Shown one piece after another: positions 1-9,718 of a stretch of DNA of 64,000 nucleotides (the first letter of the stretch is position 1; each line of letters begins with the position of its first letter). A program made the translations under genes and the position numbers. The notes under the pieces were generated by a model. It made no database searches. It was given only the letters and a program-made list of their open reading frames with translations, and was not told the DNA's origin. This DNA comes from Pseudomonas gingeri (GTDB lineage: Bacteria; Pseudomonadota; Gammaproteobacteria; Pseudomonadales; Pseudomonadaceae): positions 359,111-423,110 of the forward strand of contig NZ_JACAOR010000002.1 in the NCBI RefSeq assembly GCF_013386115.1. Direction: 5' to 3'.

Positions 1-27
1 TCGCCAGCAACCCGGCTCCCACAAGAA
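1..27. repeat. Partial REP-like element upstream of phaZ
   Basis: The first bases read as the right half of a Pseudomonas REP palindrome (TCGCCAGCAA-CCCGGCTCCCACAAG), the same family found many times later in the window. The left half would lie outside the window, probably in the gap between phaC1 and phaZ. Confidence 0.6.
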
Positions 28-70
28 CAGCGTCGAAGCAGAAAACCGATCCGATCACAGGGCTTCAAGC

Positions 71-928
71 ATGCCGCAACCGTTCATCTTCCGAACCATC
101 GACCTGGATGGCCAGACCATCCGTACTGCGGTTCGCCCCGGCAAGCCTCATCTGACGCCCTTGCTGATCTTCAACGGCATCGGCGCCAACCTGGAGCTGG
201 TGTTTCCGTTCGTCCAGGCGCTGGACCCGGACCTGGAAGTGATTGCCTTCGACGTCCCTGGCGTCGGCGGCTCTTCCACGCCGAACCGCCCCTATCGCTT
301 TCCCGGCCTGGCCAAGCTCAGTGCACGCATGCTCGATTACCTGGACTATGGCCAGGTCAACGCGGTCGGCGTGTCCTGGGGCGGCGCCCTGGCCCAGCAG
401 TTCGCCTACGACTACCCGGAGCGCTGCAAGAAGCTGATCCTCGCCGCCACCGCCGCCGGTGCGTTCATGGTCCCGGGCAAGCCCAAGGTGCTGTGGAACA
501 TGGCCAGCCCGCGCCGCTACATCCAGCCGTCCCATGTCATTCGCATCGCCCCGACCATCTATGGCGGCGCGTTCCGGCGCGACCCGAACCTGGCCGCCGA
601 ACACGCCGCCAAGGTGCGCTCGGCGGGCAAGCTGGGCTACTACTGGCAACTGTTCGCCGGCCTCGGCTGGACCAGCATCCACTGGCTGCACAAGATCCAC
701 CAGCCGACCCTGGTGCTGGCCGGCGACGACGATCCGCTGATTCCGCTGATCAATATGCGCCTGCTGGCCTGGCGTATTCCCAATGCCCAGCTACACATAA
801 TCGATGATGGTCATTTATTCCTGATCACCCGGGCCGAAGCCGTAGCTCCCATCATCATGAAATTTCTCGAGGAAGAACGTCTGCGGGCGGTCATGCACCC
901 GCAGCCGGCGCCCTTCAAGAGTACCTAG
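71..928 (+). CDS. phaZ: Medium-chain-length PHA depolymerase (intracellular)
   Basis: This 285-residue alpha/beta hydrolase breaks stored mcl-polyhydroxyalkanoate into (R)-3-hydroxyacids at the granule surface. The nucleophile elbow GVSWGG places Ser102, and Asp221 (AGDDDPL) and His248 (DDGHLF) complete the triad at the same positions known for the P. putida enzyme. Length is typical for the family and there is no signal peptide, as expected for an intracellular depolymerase. It lies 219 bp upstream of phaC2 in the conserved order phaC1-phaZ-phaC2-phaD; phaC1 would be just left of the window. Family assignment is secure from motif positions and context. Confidence 0.95.
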   Translation: MPQPFIFRTIDLDGQTIRTAVRPGKPHLTPLLIFNGIGANLELVFPFVQALDPDLEVIAFDVPGVGGSSTPNRPYRFPGLAKLSARMLDYLDYGQVNAVGVSWGGALAQQFAYDYPERCKKLILAATAAGAFMVPGKPKVLWNMASPRRYIQPSHVIRIAPTIYGGAFRRDPNLAAEHAAKVRSAGKLGYYWQLFAGLGWTSIHWLHKIHQPTLVLAGDDDPLIPLINMRLLAWRIPNAQLHIIDDGHLFLITRAEAVAPIIMKFLEEERLRAVMHPQPAPFKST

Positions 929-1147
929 GGTCCGTACGGGACCTCGTCGAGCGGTGATCAGGCGAGCCTGTTTTCAACGCAGCATGGTCAGCGCGCAGGC
1001 AGTTTTCGTACAGAGCCCAGGAGCTTCAATTAGCAGTAAGCCTTCCGGCAGGACGCCGGCAGAGTGCAACAGAGGCCAGGGCCGACGATCTCGTCCACCT
1101 GGTGCGATGTATTGGTTGATAGCTTGATGACGAAGGAGTGTTGACTC

Positions 1148-2830
1148 ATGCGAGACAAACCAGCGACGGGTTCGATGCCCACCCCCGCCGCGTTCATCAA
1201 CGCGCAAAGTGCGATTACCGGTCTGCGCGGCCGGGATCTGTTTTCCACCCTGCGCAGCGTCGCCACCCACGGCCTGCGCAATCCGCTGCATACCGCGCGA
1301 CACGCGCTGGCCCTGGGTGGCCAGCTGGGCAAGGTGCTGCTTGGCGAAACGCCGCACAAGCCCAACCCCCAGGACCAGCGCTTCGCCGATCCGGCGTGGA
1401 GCCTGAACCCGTTCTACCGACGCAGCCTGCAAGCCTACCTGGCCTGGCAGAACCAGGTCCGGCACTGGATCGACGACAGCCAGATGAGCCAGGACGACCG
1501 GGCCCGGGCGCACTTTATCTTCGCCCTGCTCAACGATGCGGTGGCACCGTCCAACACCCTGCTCAACCCGCTGGCGGTCAAGGAACTGTTCAACTCCGGC
1601 GGCAACAGCATCGTGCGCGGCATCAGCCACCTGGTGAACGACCTGCTGCACAACAACGGGCTGCCCAGCCAGGTCACCAAGCACTCCTTCGAAGTCGGCA
1701 AGACCGTGGCCACCACCCAGGGTTCGGTGGTGTTTCGCAATGAACTGCTGGAACTGATCCAGTACCGGCCGATGAGCGAGAAGCAGTATGCGAAACCGCT
1801 GCTGATCGTGCCGCCGCAGATCAACAAGTACTACATCTTCGACCTCAGCCCCGGCAACAGCTTTGTCCAGTACGCCCTGAAGAACAGCCTGCAGGTCTTC
1901 GTGGTCAGTTGGCGCAACCCGGACGTACGGCATCGCGAGTGGGGCCTGTCGACCTATGTCGAGGCGGTGGAGGAGGCCTTGAACGTCTGCCGGGCGATCA
2001 CCGCCGCTCGCGAGGTCAACCTGATGGGCGCCTGCGCCGGCGGCCTGACCATCGCCGCCCTGCAAGGCCATCTGCAAGCCAAGCGCCAGTTGCGCCGGGT
2101 CTCCAGCGCCACCTACCTGGTCAGCCTGCTCGACAGCCAGCTGGACAGCCCGGCGACCCTGTTCGCCGACGAGCAGACCCTCGAGGCCGCCAAGCGCCGC
2201 TCCTACCAGCAAGGCGTGCTCGATGGCCGGGACATGGCCAAGGTCTTCGCCTGGATGCGGCCCAACGACCTGATCTGGAACTACTGGATCAACAACTACC
2301 TGCTGGGCAAGGAACCGCCGGCCTTCGACATCCTCTACTGGAACAACGACAACACCCGCCTGCCGGCGGCGCTGCACGGCGACCTGCTGGATTTCTTCAA
2401 GCACAACCCGCTGAGTCATCCCGGCGGCCTGGAAGTCTGCGGCACGCCCATCGACCTGCAGAAGGTCACGGTCGACAGTTTCAGCGTCGGCGGCATCAAC
2501 GATCACATCACGCCCTGGGATGCGGTCTATCGCTCGACCCTGCTGCTGGGCGGCGAACGCCGCTTCGTGCTGTCCAACAGCGGCCATGTGCAGAGCATCC
2601 TCAATCCGCCGGACAACCCCAAGGCCAACTACATCGACAACCCCAAGCTCAGCAGCGACCCTCGGGCCTGGTACTACGACGGCAAGCAGGTGGCGGGCAG
2701 TTGGTGGACGCAATGGCTGGAGTGGATCCAGGCCCGCTCCGGCGCCCTGGAAGAAACCCGGATGACATTGGGCAATGCGAACTACCCACCCATGGAGGCA
2801 GCACCCGGCACTTATGTGCGAGTGCGTTGA
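1148..2830 (+). CDS. phaC2: Class II PHA synthase 2
   Basis: A 560-residue class II synthase that polymerises (R)-3-hydroxyacyl-CoA of 6-14 carbons into mcl-PHA on the granule. The lipase-like box GACAGG carries the catalytic Cys296; Asp452 (INDHITPW) and His480 (NSGHVQS) complete the triad. The N-terminal 100 residues include the DQRFADPAWSLNPFYRR signature of the PhaC N-terminal domain. The ATG follows an AAGGAG ribosome site. Position after phaZ and before the phaD regulator identifies it as the second synthase rather than phaC1. Confidence 0.95.
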   Translation: MRDKPATGSMPTPAAFINAQSAITGLRGRDLFSTLRSVATHGLRNPLHTARHALALGGQLGKVLLGETPHKPNPQDQRFADPAWSLNPFYRRSLQAYLAWQNQVRHWIDDSQMSQDDRARAHFIFALLNDAVAPSNTLLNPLAVKELFNSGGNSIVRGISHLVNDLLHNNGLPSQVTKHSFEVGKTVATTQGSVVFRNELLELIQYRPMSEKQYAKPLLIVPPQINKYYIFDLSPGNSFVQYALKNSLQVFVVSWRNPDVRHREWGLSTYVEAVEEALNVCRAITAAREVNLMGACAGGLTIAALQGHLQAKRQLRRVSSATYLVSLLDSQLDSPATLFADEQTLEAAKRRSYQQGVLDGRDMAKVFAWMRPNDLIWNYWINNYLLGKEPPAFDILYWNNDNTRLPAALHGDLLDFFKHNPLSHPGGLEVCGTPIDLQKVTVDSFSVGGINDHITPWDAVYRSTLLLGGERRFVLSNSGHVQSILNPPDNPKANYIDNPKLSSDPRAWYYDGKQVAGSWWTQWLEWIQARSGALEETRMTLGNANYPPMEAAPGTYVRVR

Positions 2831-2893
2831 CTATCACCGGACACGGCTGCCCGGCAGCCGTGACGAACTGCCGGATCGACCTAAGAAGACTGG

Positions 2894-3514
2894 ATGAAAA
2901 CCCGCGATCGGATTCTTGAATGTGCGCTGCAACTGTTCAACCAGAAGGGCGAACCCAATGTTTCGACCATGGAAATTGCCAATGAAATGGGAATCAGCCC
3001 AGGCAATCTCTACTATCACTTCCATGGCAAGGAGCCGTTGGTGCTCGGCCTGTTCGAGCGCTTCCAGGAAGAACTGACGCCACTGCTGGACCCGCCGGCG
3101 GATGTCGAACTGGCGCCCGAGGACTACTGGTTTTTCCTGCACCTGATCGTCGAGCGCCTGGCTCACTACCGTTTCCTGTTCCAGGACCTGTCCAACCTCG
3201 CCGGCCGCCTGCCCAGGCTCGCCAAGGGCATCCGCAACCTGCTCAACGCCCTCAAGCGGACCCTCGCCTCCCTGCTGGCGCGCCTGAAGGCCCAGGGTTT
3301 TCTGGTCAGTGAAACCCAGGCACTGGGGCAGTTGGTGGAGCAGATCACCCTGACGCTGCTGTTCTCGCTGGATTATCAGCGGATCATCGGGCGCGAGGGC
3401 GAAGTGCGCCTGGTGGTGTACCAGATCATGATGCTGGTGGCGCCTCACCTGCTGCCCCCGGCGCGGGTGGTGACGGAGCAGATGGCGTTGCGGTATCTCG
3501 AAGATCACGACTGA
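2894..3514 (+). CDS. phaD: TetR-family regulator PhaD
   Basis: A 206-residue TetR-type DNA-binding protein. Residues 1-50 form the helix-turn-helix (TRDRILECALQLFNQKG, then STMEIANEMGISPGNLYYHF), followed by an all-helical ligand/dimerisation domain. PhaD is known in P. putida to activate the phaC1 and phaI promoters in response to a CoA-type fatty-acid intermediate. It is 63 bp downstream of phaC2 and convergent with phaF; a shared bidirectional terminator separates the two. Confidence 0.93.
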   Translation: MKTRDRILECALQLFNQKGEPNVSTMEIANEMGISPGNLYYHFHGKEPLVLGLFERFQEELTPLLDPPADVELAPEDYWFFLHLIVERLAHYRFLFQDLSNLAGRLPRLAKGIRNLLNALKRTLASLLARLKAQGFLVSETQALGQLVEQITLTLLFSLDYQRIIGREGEVRLVVYQIMMLVAPHLLPPARVVTEQMALRYLEDHD

Positions 3515-3584
3515 CAGCTGAGTATTGCGGCGCCTGTTCCACTCCCTTCGCAGGAACGGGTGACACAGCTCCTGAGACCCAAAC

Positions 3585-3620
3585 AAAAACGCCCGACCTT
3601 CACAGGCCGGGCGTTTTCGT
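3585..3620. terminator. Bidirectional rho-independent terminator phaD/phaF
   Basis: A stem at 3590-3613 (CGCCCGACCT, TCAC loop, AGGCCGGGCG) is flanked by an A run on the left and TTTTCGTT on the right. It can therefore terminate phaD on the plus strand and phaF on the minus strand. Confidence 0.88.
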
Positions 3621-3635
3621 TCAGCGGAGCACGAC

Positions 3636-4565
3636 TCAGGACTGAGGCGTGGATGCCGCCGGGGCTGGTGCAACAGCCGGAGTCGCTGGAGCCGCCGGGG
3701 CCACCGAGTTGGTGGTCGGTGCGACAGCCGGCTTGGCCGCAGCGGGAGCCGCTGGCTTCGGCGCCGCCGGTTTGGCCGCCGCAGGCTTTTTCGCCGCGGC
3801 CGGCTTGGCGGCTGGTTTTGCCGCGGGCTTGGCCGCCGGCTTGGCTGCAGGTTTCGCCGCCGCGGGTTTGGCCGCGGGTTTCACTGCCGGTTTGGCAGCA
3901 GGCTTGGACGCTACAGGCTTGGCCGCCGGTTTTGCGGCAGGCTTGGCGGCTGCGGTCTTGGCAGCAGGCTTGGCGGCAGGTTTCGCCACCGGCTTGGCGG
4001 CGGCTTTGGCTGCCGGTTTCGCTGCCGGCTTGGCCGCCGCGGTTTTCGCCGCAGGCTTGGCGGCAGGTTTCGCCGCGGCCTTGACCAGTGGCTTGGCCGC
4101 CGGTTTCGCCGCAGGCTTGGCAGCGGCGGGTTTCGTCGAGGCCGGAGTCACCGAGCGACCGGTCAGCTTCTCGATCTGCTTGGTCAGGGTATCGACCTTG
4201 CTGTGCAGCGCCTTCACTTCATTGCGGCTGGGCACGCCCAGGCGCGAAATGGCGCTGTTCAGGCGCTTGTCGAAAGCCCCTTCCAGTTCGTCCCACTTGC
4301 CCAGTGCGCGATCCTTGACACCGCTGATGCGCGACTTGGCCGAACCGGCGGAGTCCTTGGCGGCCTCGACGGTTTTACCGACGGCACTCTTGGTCAGTTT
4401 CTCGGCCTTTTCGCCGTCCTTTACCAGGGTCTCGAAGAGCTTGCTGCCGTCACTGTCGATCTTCGAGTACACGCCTAAACCAGCAAGCCAGATTTTGCGG
4501 GAATACTCTTCAACCTTCCCGATCCACGAGCTGCCTTCTTTCTCAGTATTCTTTTTGCCAGCCAT
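3636..4565 (-). CDS. phaF: PHA granule-associated phasin PhaF with histone H1-like tail
   Basis: This 309-residue protein has two parts. The N-terminal 130 residues are a phasin domain (KIWLAGLGVYSKI motif, helical, coiled-coil-prone) that coats PHA granules. From about residue 145 to 295 the chain is almost pure Ala-Ala-Lys-Pro repeats, a histone H1-like tail that in P. putida PhaF binds DNA without sequence preference and distributes granules to daughter cells. I start at the ATG of MAGKKNTEKE because it is preceded by AAGGAGA; an in-frame ATG 30 bases upstream lacks a ribosome site. phaI lies 10 bp upstream, so the two form a phaIF operon. Confidence 0.93.
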   Translation of the reverse strand: MAGKKNTEKEGSSWIGKVEEYSRKIWLAGLGVYSKIDSDGSKLFETLVKDGEKAEKLTKSAVGKTVEAAKDSAGSAKSRISGVKDRALGKWDELEGAFDKRLNSAISRLGVPSRNEVKALHSKVDTLTKQIEKLTGRSVTPASTKPAAAKPAAKPAAKPLVKAAAKPAAKPAAKTAAAKPAAKPAAKAAAKPVAKPAAKPAAKTAAAKPAAKPAAKPVASKPAAKPAVKPAAKPAAAKPAAKPAAKPAAKPAAKPAAAKKPAAAKPAAPKPAAPAAAKPAVAPTTNSVAPAAPATPAVAPAPAASTPQS

Positions 4566-4575
4566 CCCGTTCTCC

Positions 4576-4998
4576 TTAATGTTTACGCGCGACACGTTCG
4601 AGCAACGCCGTCAACTCATCGAGCTTAGCAGACAGTGTCTCTACGTCATGTTTAGACGGAATCCCGATGCGATTCAAGGCACTGGCGACACGGTTGTCGA
4701 AAGCTTTCTCGACCCTGTCCAGTTGCACTTCGACCTTGCCCCTGAGGCTGCTGACATCGTTCTTCACGTTGTCGATCTGGCTGTTGGCGGCTTCAAGCTT
4801 CGCATCAACAACCTTTTTGCCTTCTTTTTCAACGCCTTGGCCGGCTTTCACGAGTTCATTGAAGTACTCGCTGCCTTCCTTGCCGACCTTGGTATAGGCC
4901 CCCAGGCCCGCCAACCAGATCTTGCGGGCATAGACTTTCACGTCAGCCAGGGCGGTGGACTGAACGTCGGATTTTTTCTTCAGACTGACTTTGGCCAT
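4576..4998 (-). CDS. phaI: PHA granule-associated phasin PhaI
   Basis: A 140-residue phasin equivalent to the N-terminal half of PhaF. It shares the ARKIWLAGLGAYTKVGKEGSE and ALNRIGIPSKHDVE motifs but has no Ala-Lys-Pro tail. It covers the PHA granule surface and stabilises it. The start is the ATG after GAGGTGC at 4998, 12 bases inside the longest frame. First gene of the phaIF operon, transcribed towards phaD. Confidence 0.93.
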   Translation of the reverse strand: MAKVSLKKKSDVQSTALADVKVYARKIWLAGLGAYTKVGKEGSEYFNELVKAGQGVEKEGKKVVDAKLEAANSQIDNVKNDVSSLRGKVEVQLDRVEKAFDNRVASALNRIGIPSKHDVETLSAKLDELTALLERVARKH

Positions 4999-5159
4999 GG
5001 TGCACCTCACGCGAGAACGGTTGGAGGAACTGCCCGCAGGAATTGGGGCTCATGCACAAAGTAATGACAAAAATTAGAATGGGCACCCTAACCGCACGAT
5101 GTCCCGTCGCCCTTGCCCGTGGCAACCGGGCTCAGGCGCAGGACCCGGGTGGCAGCGGG

Positions 5160-5435
5160 TCAGGCCAGGGCCTTGTCCAGCGCCTTCTCGATCTCGGCCT
5201 TGATGGTGCCGCTCATGGCCGACATCAGCATGCCCAACTCGACATCCACCTTGATCCGGTCCTCGGCGATCTGCACTTCGCCGCTGACACCGGAACGCTT
5301 GAGACTCACGGTATCGCCCGACCAGCGCGGCGCGAGGCCGTACTGCTCGGCCAGTTTGCGCACCAGCACTTCGGCTTTCTCACGAGCGCCTGCCAGACCA
5401 AGGTGGTGGGCACGCTCGACACTAATCCGGGCCAT
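5160..5435 (-). CDS. PHA-system family small protein (PHA_gran_rgn type)
   Basis: A 91-residue cytosolic protein matching the small family annotated as polyhydroxyalkanoic acid system protein. Features are MARISVERAHHLGLAGAREKAE near the start, a central beta-rich stretch (DTVSLKRSGVSGEVQIAEDRIKVDVELG) and a helical tail ending IEKALDKAL. It sits 161 bp upstream of phaI on the same strand and in P. aeruginosa occupies the same position between phaI and ubiE. Its molecular function is not established; a link to PHA granules is inferred from context and family naming. Confidence 0.8.
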   Translation of the reverse strand: MARISVERAHHLGLAGAREKAEVLVRKLAEQYGLAPRWSGDTVSLKRSGVSGEVQIAEDRIKVDVELGMLMSAMSGTIKAEIEKALDKALA

Positions 5436-5592
5436 CGATTGACTCCTGTTCTATAGAGATACGCCGGGCCGGCCTTGAACCACGCTGCGTCAATCGGCCC
5501 CGGTCACCCACTATACTTACATTCCGCCTTTGCCAAGACAAAGCCGGCCACCGGGATTAGAATGGCCCGCATTCTCTTCTGGTGACAGCGAT

Positions 5593-6363
5593 ATGACTGA
5601 TCAGCGCAAAGGCAGCGATGCCGAACCCACCACCCACTTCGGCTTCAAGAACGTGCCGGAAAGCCAAAAGGCGGAAAAAGTCGCTGAGGTTTTCCACTCG
5701 GTCGCGGCCAAGTACGACCTGATGAACGACGTGCTCTCCGGCGGCATGCACCGCCTGTGGAAGCGCTTCACCATCGAGCTGTCGGGCGTGCGCGCCGGTA
5801 ACCGGGTGCTGGATATCGCCGGCGGTACCGGCGACCTGACCAAAAAGTTCTCGCACCTGGTAGGCCCCACCGGCCAGGTGGTGCTGGCCGACATCAACGC
5901 CTCCATGCTCAAGGTCGGTCGTGACCGCCTGCTGGACCTGGGCGTGGCCGGCAACGTCGAGTTCGTCCAGGCCGATGCGGAGAAGCTGCCGTTCCCGGAC
6001 AACCATTTCGACTGCGTGACCATCGCCTTCGGCCTGCGCAACGTCACCCACAAGGAAGACGCCCTGCGCTCCATGCTGCGGGTACTCAAGCCGGGCGGGC
6101 GCCTGCTGGTGCTGGAGTTCTCCAAGCCGACCAACAAGCTGATGTCCAAGGTCTACGACGCCTATTCGTTCGCCTTCATGCCCCTGGCCGGCAAGCTGAT
6201 CACCAATGACTCGGAAAGCTATCGCTACCTGGCCGAATCGATCCGCATGCACCCGAACCAGGAAACCCTGAAGTCGATGATGGTGGACGCCGGTTTCGAC
6301 CGCGTGACCTATCACAACATGACCGCGGGCATCGTCGCCCTGCATCGCGGCATCAAGCCCTGA
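5593..6363 (+). CDS. ubiE: Ubiquinone/menaquinone C-methyltransferase UbiE
   Basis: A 256-residue class I SAM methyltransferase that methylates the ring of the ubiquinone precursor (2-polyprenyl-6-methoxy-benzoquinol to the 3-methyl product). SAM motif [12 protein letters not shown], is at residues 71-81; post-motif features [15 protein letters not shown] and [17 protein letters not shown] are typical of UbiE. I use ATG 5593 ([19 protein letters not shown]), matching the usual family N-terminus, instead of an ATG 63 bases upstream. The stop shares one base with the ubiJ start. Confidence 0.96.
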   Translation: MTDQRKGSDAEPTTHFGFKNVPESQKAEKVAEVFHSVAAKYDLMNDVLSGGMHRLWKRFTIELSGVRAGNRVLDIAGGTGDLTKKFSHLVGPTGQVVLADINASMLKVGRDRLLDLGVAGNVEFVQADAEKLPFPDNHFDCVTIAFGLRNVTHKEDALRSMLRVLKPGGRLLVLEFSKPTNKLMSKVYDAYSFAFMPLAGKLITNDSESYRYLAESIRMHPNQETLKSMMVDAGFDRVTYHNMTAGIVALHRGIKP

Positions 6364-6980
6364 TGGTGCTCAGCGGCCTGCTCGCCGGTGTCGAACACGG
6401 CCTCAACCGGGTGCTGCGTCTCGACAGCACCGCCCTGGGCCGCCTCGCGCACCTGAGCGGCAAGGTCATCGAGGTCGACAGTCCGGCCTTGACGCTGTTC
6501 ATCCTGCCCGGCGATGACGGCCTGATGCTGGCCGCCCACTGGGCCGCCGGCGCCGACTGCATTCTCCGCGCGCCGACCACCAGCCTGCTGAGCCTGGCCC
6601 TGAGCAAGGACAAGACAGCGATCCTGCACGGCCCGGATGTGCACCTGGAAGGCGACAGCGCGGTGCTGCTGGACCTCGCCGCCGTGCTGCAGGACCTGGA
6701 GCTGGACTGGGAGTACGAACTCTCGCGCTGGCTCGGCCCGGTGGCCACGCAACTGATCAGCGGTCACCTGCGCAGCCGCGCCGGCTGGTATCGCCAGGGG
6801 TTCGCCAGCCTCAACCAGAACCTCGCCGAATACCTCAGCGAAGAATCCCGGGCATTGGTCGGCAAGCACGAGGCCGAAGCCCGTTTCGCCGAACTCGACC
6901 GGATCAAGCTAGATTTAGAACGACTCGAGGCGCGCTTCGAACGCCTCTCCCGATCCCTCAACTCCAGCGATAACGCATGA
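6363..6980 (+). CDS. ubiJ: Ubiquinone biosynthesis accessory factor UbiJ (SCP2 domain)
   Basis: A 205-residue protein with an N-terminal SCP2-type lipid-binding fold and a C-terminal helical coiled-coil segment (residues 165-200, [28 protein letters not shown]). UbiJ scaffolds the soluble ubiquinone-biosynthesis complex together with UbiK and is thought to bind the polyprenyl intermediate. The ATG overlaps the ubiE stop by one base and its end overlaps ubiB by four bases, giving a translationally coupled ubiE-ubiJ-ubiB operon. Confidence 0.92.
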   Translation: MVLSGLLAGVEHGLNRVLRLDSTALGRLAHLSGKVIEVDSPALTLFILPGDDGLMLAAHWAAGADCILRAPTTSLLSLALSKDKTAILHGPDVHLEGDSAVLLDLAAVLQDLELDWEYELSRWLGPVATQLISGHLRSRAGWYRQGFASLNQNLAEYLSEESRALVGKHEAEARFAELDRIKLDLERLEARFERLSRSLNSSDNA

Positions 6981-8581
6981 AGCTGCTTGCCGTCCGCCGT
7001 CTGTTGCGCATCCAGCGCGTCGTGATCCGCTACCGTCTCGATGACCTGCTGTTCGAGCTGCCCCTGCCCTGGTTTCTCCTGGCCCTGCGCTTTGCCCTGC
7101 CGTGGCGCTGGTTCCCGCGCAAGCCGCTGGTACTGAGCCGTGGCGCGCGGCTGCGCCTGGCGCTGCAGGACCTGGGGCCGATCTTCATCAAGTTCGGGCA
7201 GATTCTCTCGACCCGCCGCGACCTGCTGCCCGAGGACATCGCCGACGAACTGATGCTGCTGCAGGACCGCGTACCGCCGTTCGACTCGCAAAAGGCCGTG
7301 GACCTGATCGAGTCGCAACTGGGCAAGAAGATCAGCGAGGTCTTCAGCCGTTTCGACATCGAACCGCTGGCCTCGGCCTCGGTGGCCCAGGTCCACGCCG
7401 CCCAGCTGAAAAGCGGCGAGGAAGTGGTGGTGAAGGTCATCCGCCCGGGGCTCAAGCCGATCATCGCCCAGGACCTGGCGTGGCTGTTCATCCTCGCCCG
7501 CGCCGCCGAACGGGTCTCGTCCGACGCGCGCCTGCTGCACCCGGTGGACGTGGTCAGCGACTACGAGAAGACCATCTACGACGAGCTCGACCTGCTGCGC
7601 GAGGCGGCCAACGCCAGCCAGTTGCGCCGCAACTTCGAAGGCTCGGAGATGATGTACGTGCCCCAGGTCTACTGGGACTGGTGCCGGCCGAAAGTGCTGG
7701 TGATGGAGCGCATCTACGGCATCCAGGTCACGGACCTGGCGACCCTCGCCGACCAGCGCACCGACATGAAGATGCTCGCCGAGCGCGGCGTGGAGATCTT
7801 CTTCACCCAGGTGTTCCGCGACAGCTTCTTCCACGCCGACATGCACCCCGGCAACATCTTCGTCAGCACCGTCAATCCGTGGAGCCCGCAGTACATCGCC
7901 ATCGACTGCGGCATCGTCGGCAGCCTGACCCCGCAGGACCAGGATTACCTGGCACGCAACCTGTTCGCTTTCTTCAAGCGTGACTACCGGCGCGTCGCCC
8001 AGTTGCACATCGATTCGGGCTGGGTACCGGCGCACACCAAGCTCAACGAATTCGAGGCGGCGATCCGCACCGTCTGCGAGCCGATCTTCGAAAAACCGCT
8101 GAAGGACATCTCCTTCGGCCAGGTGTTGATGCGCCTGTTCCAGACCGCGCGGCGCTTCAACATGGAGGTCCAGCCGCAACTGGTGCTGCTGCAGAAGACC
8201 CTGCTCAATATCGAGGGCCTGGGCCGCCAGCTGTACCCGGACCTGGACCTGTGGAGCACCGCCCAGCCGTTCCTCGAACGCTGGATGCGCGAGCGGGTCA
8301 GCCCGAAAACCCTGCTGGGCAACCTGCAGAGCCAGGTCGAACAACTGCCGCACCTGGCCGACATGACCCGCGACCTGCTCGAACGCCTGTCGCAGCCCCA
8401 TGCCGCCGATCCCGAACCGAAATGGAAAAAACGCAAGGACGACTGGCTGCTGCGCCTGCTCGGTTCGCTGCACCTGGGGGGCGGCGCCTTCCTTGCCGCC
8501 GGCGGACCGCTGCACGAGCTGGGGCACTGGCCGGCGGCGATCATGGTGGCCATCGGTTTGTATCTGGTCGTGCGCCGATAG
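6977..8581 (+). CDS. ubiB: UbiB atypical kinase/ATPase for ubiquinone biosynthesis
   Basis: A 534-residue member of the ABC1/ADCK/UbiB family. The KxGQ signature appears as [11 protein letters not shown] near residue 72. The Ala-rich replacement of the P-loop is [10 protein letters not shown], the nucleotide-binding Lys is in [10 protein letters not shown], and catalytic-loop elements are [11 protein letters not shown] and [10 protein letters not shown]. Two hydrophobic segments at the extreme C-terminus (around 495-531) anchor it in the membrane. UbiB supports ubiquinone production, probably by ATP-driven extraction of lipid intermediates. Confidence 0.96.
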   Translation: MKLLAVRRLLRIQRVVIRYRLDDLLFELPLPWFLLALRFALPWRWFPRKPLVLSRGARLRLALQDLGPIFIKFGQILSTRRDLLPEDIADELMLLQDRVPPFDSQKAVDLIESQLGKKISEVFSRFDIEPLASASVAQVHAAQLKSGEEVVVKVIRPGLKPIIAQDLAWLFILARAAERVSSDARLLHPVDVVSDYEKTIYDELDLLREAANASQLRRNFEGSEMMYVPQVYWDWCRPKVLVMERIYGIQVTDLATLADQRTDMKMLAERGVEIFFTQVFRDSFFHADMHPGNIFVSTVNPWSPQYIAIDCGIVGSLTPQDQDYLARNLFAFFKRDYRRVAQLHIDSGWVPAHTKLNEFEAAIRTVCEPIFEKPLKDISFGQVLMRLFQTARRFNMEVQPQLVLLQKTLLNIEGLGRQLYPDLDLWSTAQPFLERWMRERVSPKTLLGNLQSQVEQLPHLADMTRDLLERLSQPHAADPEPKWKKRKDDWLLRLLGSLHLGGGAFLAAGGPLHELGHWPAAIMVAIGLYLVVRR

Positions 8582-8661
8582 CCAGTGAGGCCGCCGGCTG
8601 GCAAACTGTCCATTCGCCGAGGCCCCACCACGCAGGTCGGGCCCGGTTGTCGGAGTCGAAG

Positions 8662-9054
8662 ATGAAAGACTGGCTGGACGAGATCAAATGGGACAGCGAC
8701 GGCCTGGTGCCGGCCATTGCCCAGGATCACAAGACCGGGCGCGTGCTGATGATGGCCTGGATGAACCGCGAGGCATTGCAACTGACCGCCCGCGAAAACC
8801 GCGCCATCTACTGGTCGCGCTCCCGTGGCAGACTGTGGCGCAAGGGCGAGGAGTCCGGGCATGTACAGCACCTGCACGAAATGCGCCTGGACTGTGACGC
8901 CGACGTGATCATCCTGATGGTCGAGCAGGTCGGCGATATCGCCTGCCACACCGGCCGCCAGAGCTGCTTCTACCGCGTTTATGAAAACGACGGCTGGAAG
9001 ACGGTCGATCCGGTCCTCAAGGACCCGCACAGCATCTACGCAGCAGGACACTGA
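8662..9054 (+). CDS. hisI: Phosphoribosyl-AMP cyclohydrolase
   Basis: A 130-residue enzyme of histidine biosynthesis that opens the adenine ring of phosphoribosyl-AMP. The metal-binding motifs are visible: [11 protein letters not shown] and [11 protein letters not shown], providing the conserved cysteines and aspartates for zinc and magnesium. The start at [11 protein letters not shown] fits the known family N-terminus. hisE follows after 2 bp, so the two steps fused in E. coli HisIE are separate but coupled proteins here, as usual in Pseudomonas. Confidence 0.96.
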   Translation: MKDWLDEIKWDSDGLVPAIAQDHKTGRVLMMAWMNREALQLTARENRAIYWSRSRGRLWRKGEESGHVQHLHEMRLDCDADVIILMVEQVGDIACHTGRQSCFYRVYENDGWKTVDPVLKDPHSIYAAGH

Positions 9055-9056
9055 AC

Positions 9057-9389
9057 ATGACTGACACCCTGACCCGCCTGGCCCAGGTGCTGGAAGAGCG
9101 CAAAGGTGCCGCCGCCGACAGCTCGTACGTCGCCAGCCTGTACCACAAGGGCCTGAACAAGATTCTGGAGAAGGTCGGCGAAGAGTCGGTCGAGACCATC
9201 ATTGCCGCCAAGGACGCCGCCATCAGCGGCGATTGCAGCGATGTGATCTACGAAACCGCCGATTTGTGGTTCCACAGCCTGGTCATGCTCGCCCAACTGG
9301 GGCAGCATCCGCAGGCCGTGCTGGATGAGTTGGACCGTCGCTTCGGATTGTCCGGACACGTCGAGAAAGCCTCGCGCCCGTCCGCCTGA
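9057..9389 (+). CDS. hisE: Phosphoribosyl-ATP pyrophosphatase
   Basis: A 110-residue all-alpha NTP pyrophosphohydrolase that removes pyrophosphate from phosphoribosyl-ATP, the second step of histidine synthesis. The MazG-like motif [15 protein letters not shown], then [17 protein letters not shown], supplies the acidic metal-binding residues. It follows hisI directly and precedes tatA by 25 bp. Confidence 0.95.
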   Translation: MTDTLTRLAQVLEERKGAAADSSYVASLYHKGLNKILEKVGEESVETIIAAKDAAISGDCSDVIYETADLWFHSLVMLAQLGQHPQAVLDELDRRFGLSGHVEKASRPSA

Positions 9390-9414
9390 ACAACTTTTAG
9401 AGAGGAGCAGCACC

Positions 9415-9708
9415 ATGGGCATTTTTGACTGGAAACACTGGATCGTCATCCTGGTTGTTGTCGTGCTGGTGTTTGGCACCAAGAAACTCAAGAACCTCGG
9501 CACCGATGTCGGCGAGTCGATCAAGGGCTTTCGCAAGGCCATGAACGACGACGAAAAACCTGCCGAGCCGGGCGTACCGCCAGTCGCACAGCCGGCCCCA
9601 CCGGTACAGCCACAGGCCGCTGCCCAGCAGAACACGCCGCACACCATCGACGTGCAGGCGCAGAAAGTGGAAGAGCTCGTAAACAAAGAGCCCCGCAATC
9701 ATTCGTGA
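9415..9708 (+). CDS. tatA: Sec-independent (Tat) translocase subunit TatA
   Basis: A 97-residue membrane protein with one N-terminal transmembrane helix (residues 8-23), the FGTKKLKN hinge, and the amphipathic helix ([18 protein letters not shown]). A Pro/Gln-rich tail follows. TatA oligomerises to form the passage for folded proteins. I use ATG 9415 ([13 protein letters not shown]), preceded by GAGAGGAG; the frame stays open upstream inside hisE. First gene of tatABC. Confidence 0.96.
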   Translation: MGIFDWKHWIVILVVVVLVFGTKKLKNLGTDVGESIKGFRKAMNDDEKPAEPGVPPVAQPAPPVQPQAAAQQNTPHTIDVQAQKVEELVNKEPRNHS

Positions 9709-9718
9709 GTGCTGACTA

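Noticed and set aside
974..2713. 579-codon open frame antisense to phaC2
   Set aside because: A high-GC shadow frame. phaC2 on the plus strand has a complete catalytic triad and full-length family similarity.
3780..4130. Short tandem repeats resembling a repeat array
   Set aside because: They are codon-level repeats encoding Ala-Lys-Pro within PhaF, with no equal-sized unique spacers, so not a CRISPR array.
3649..5064. Long open frame on the plus strand opposite phaF/phaI, with AAGLAAG-type repeats
   Set aside because: It is the complement of the PhaF AAKP repeat region; the phasin genes on the minus strand have ribosome sites, family motifs and context, while this frame matches nothing.
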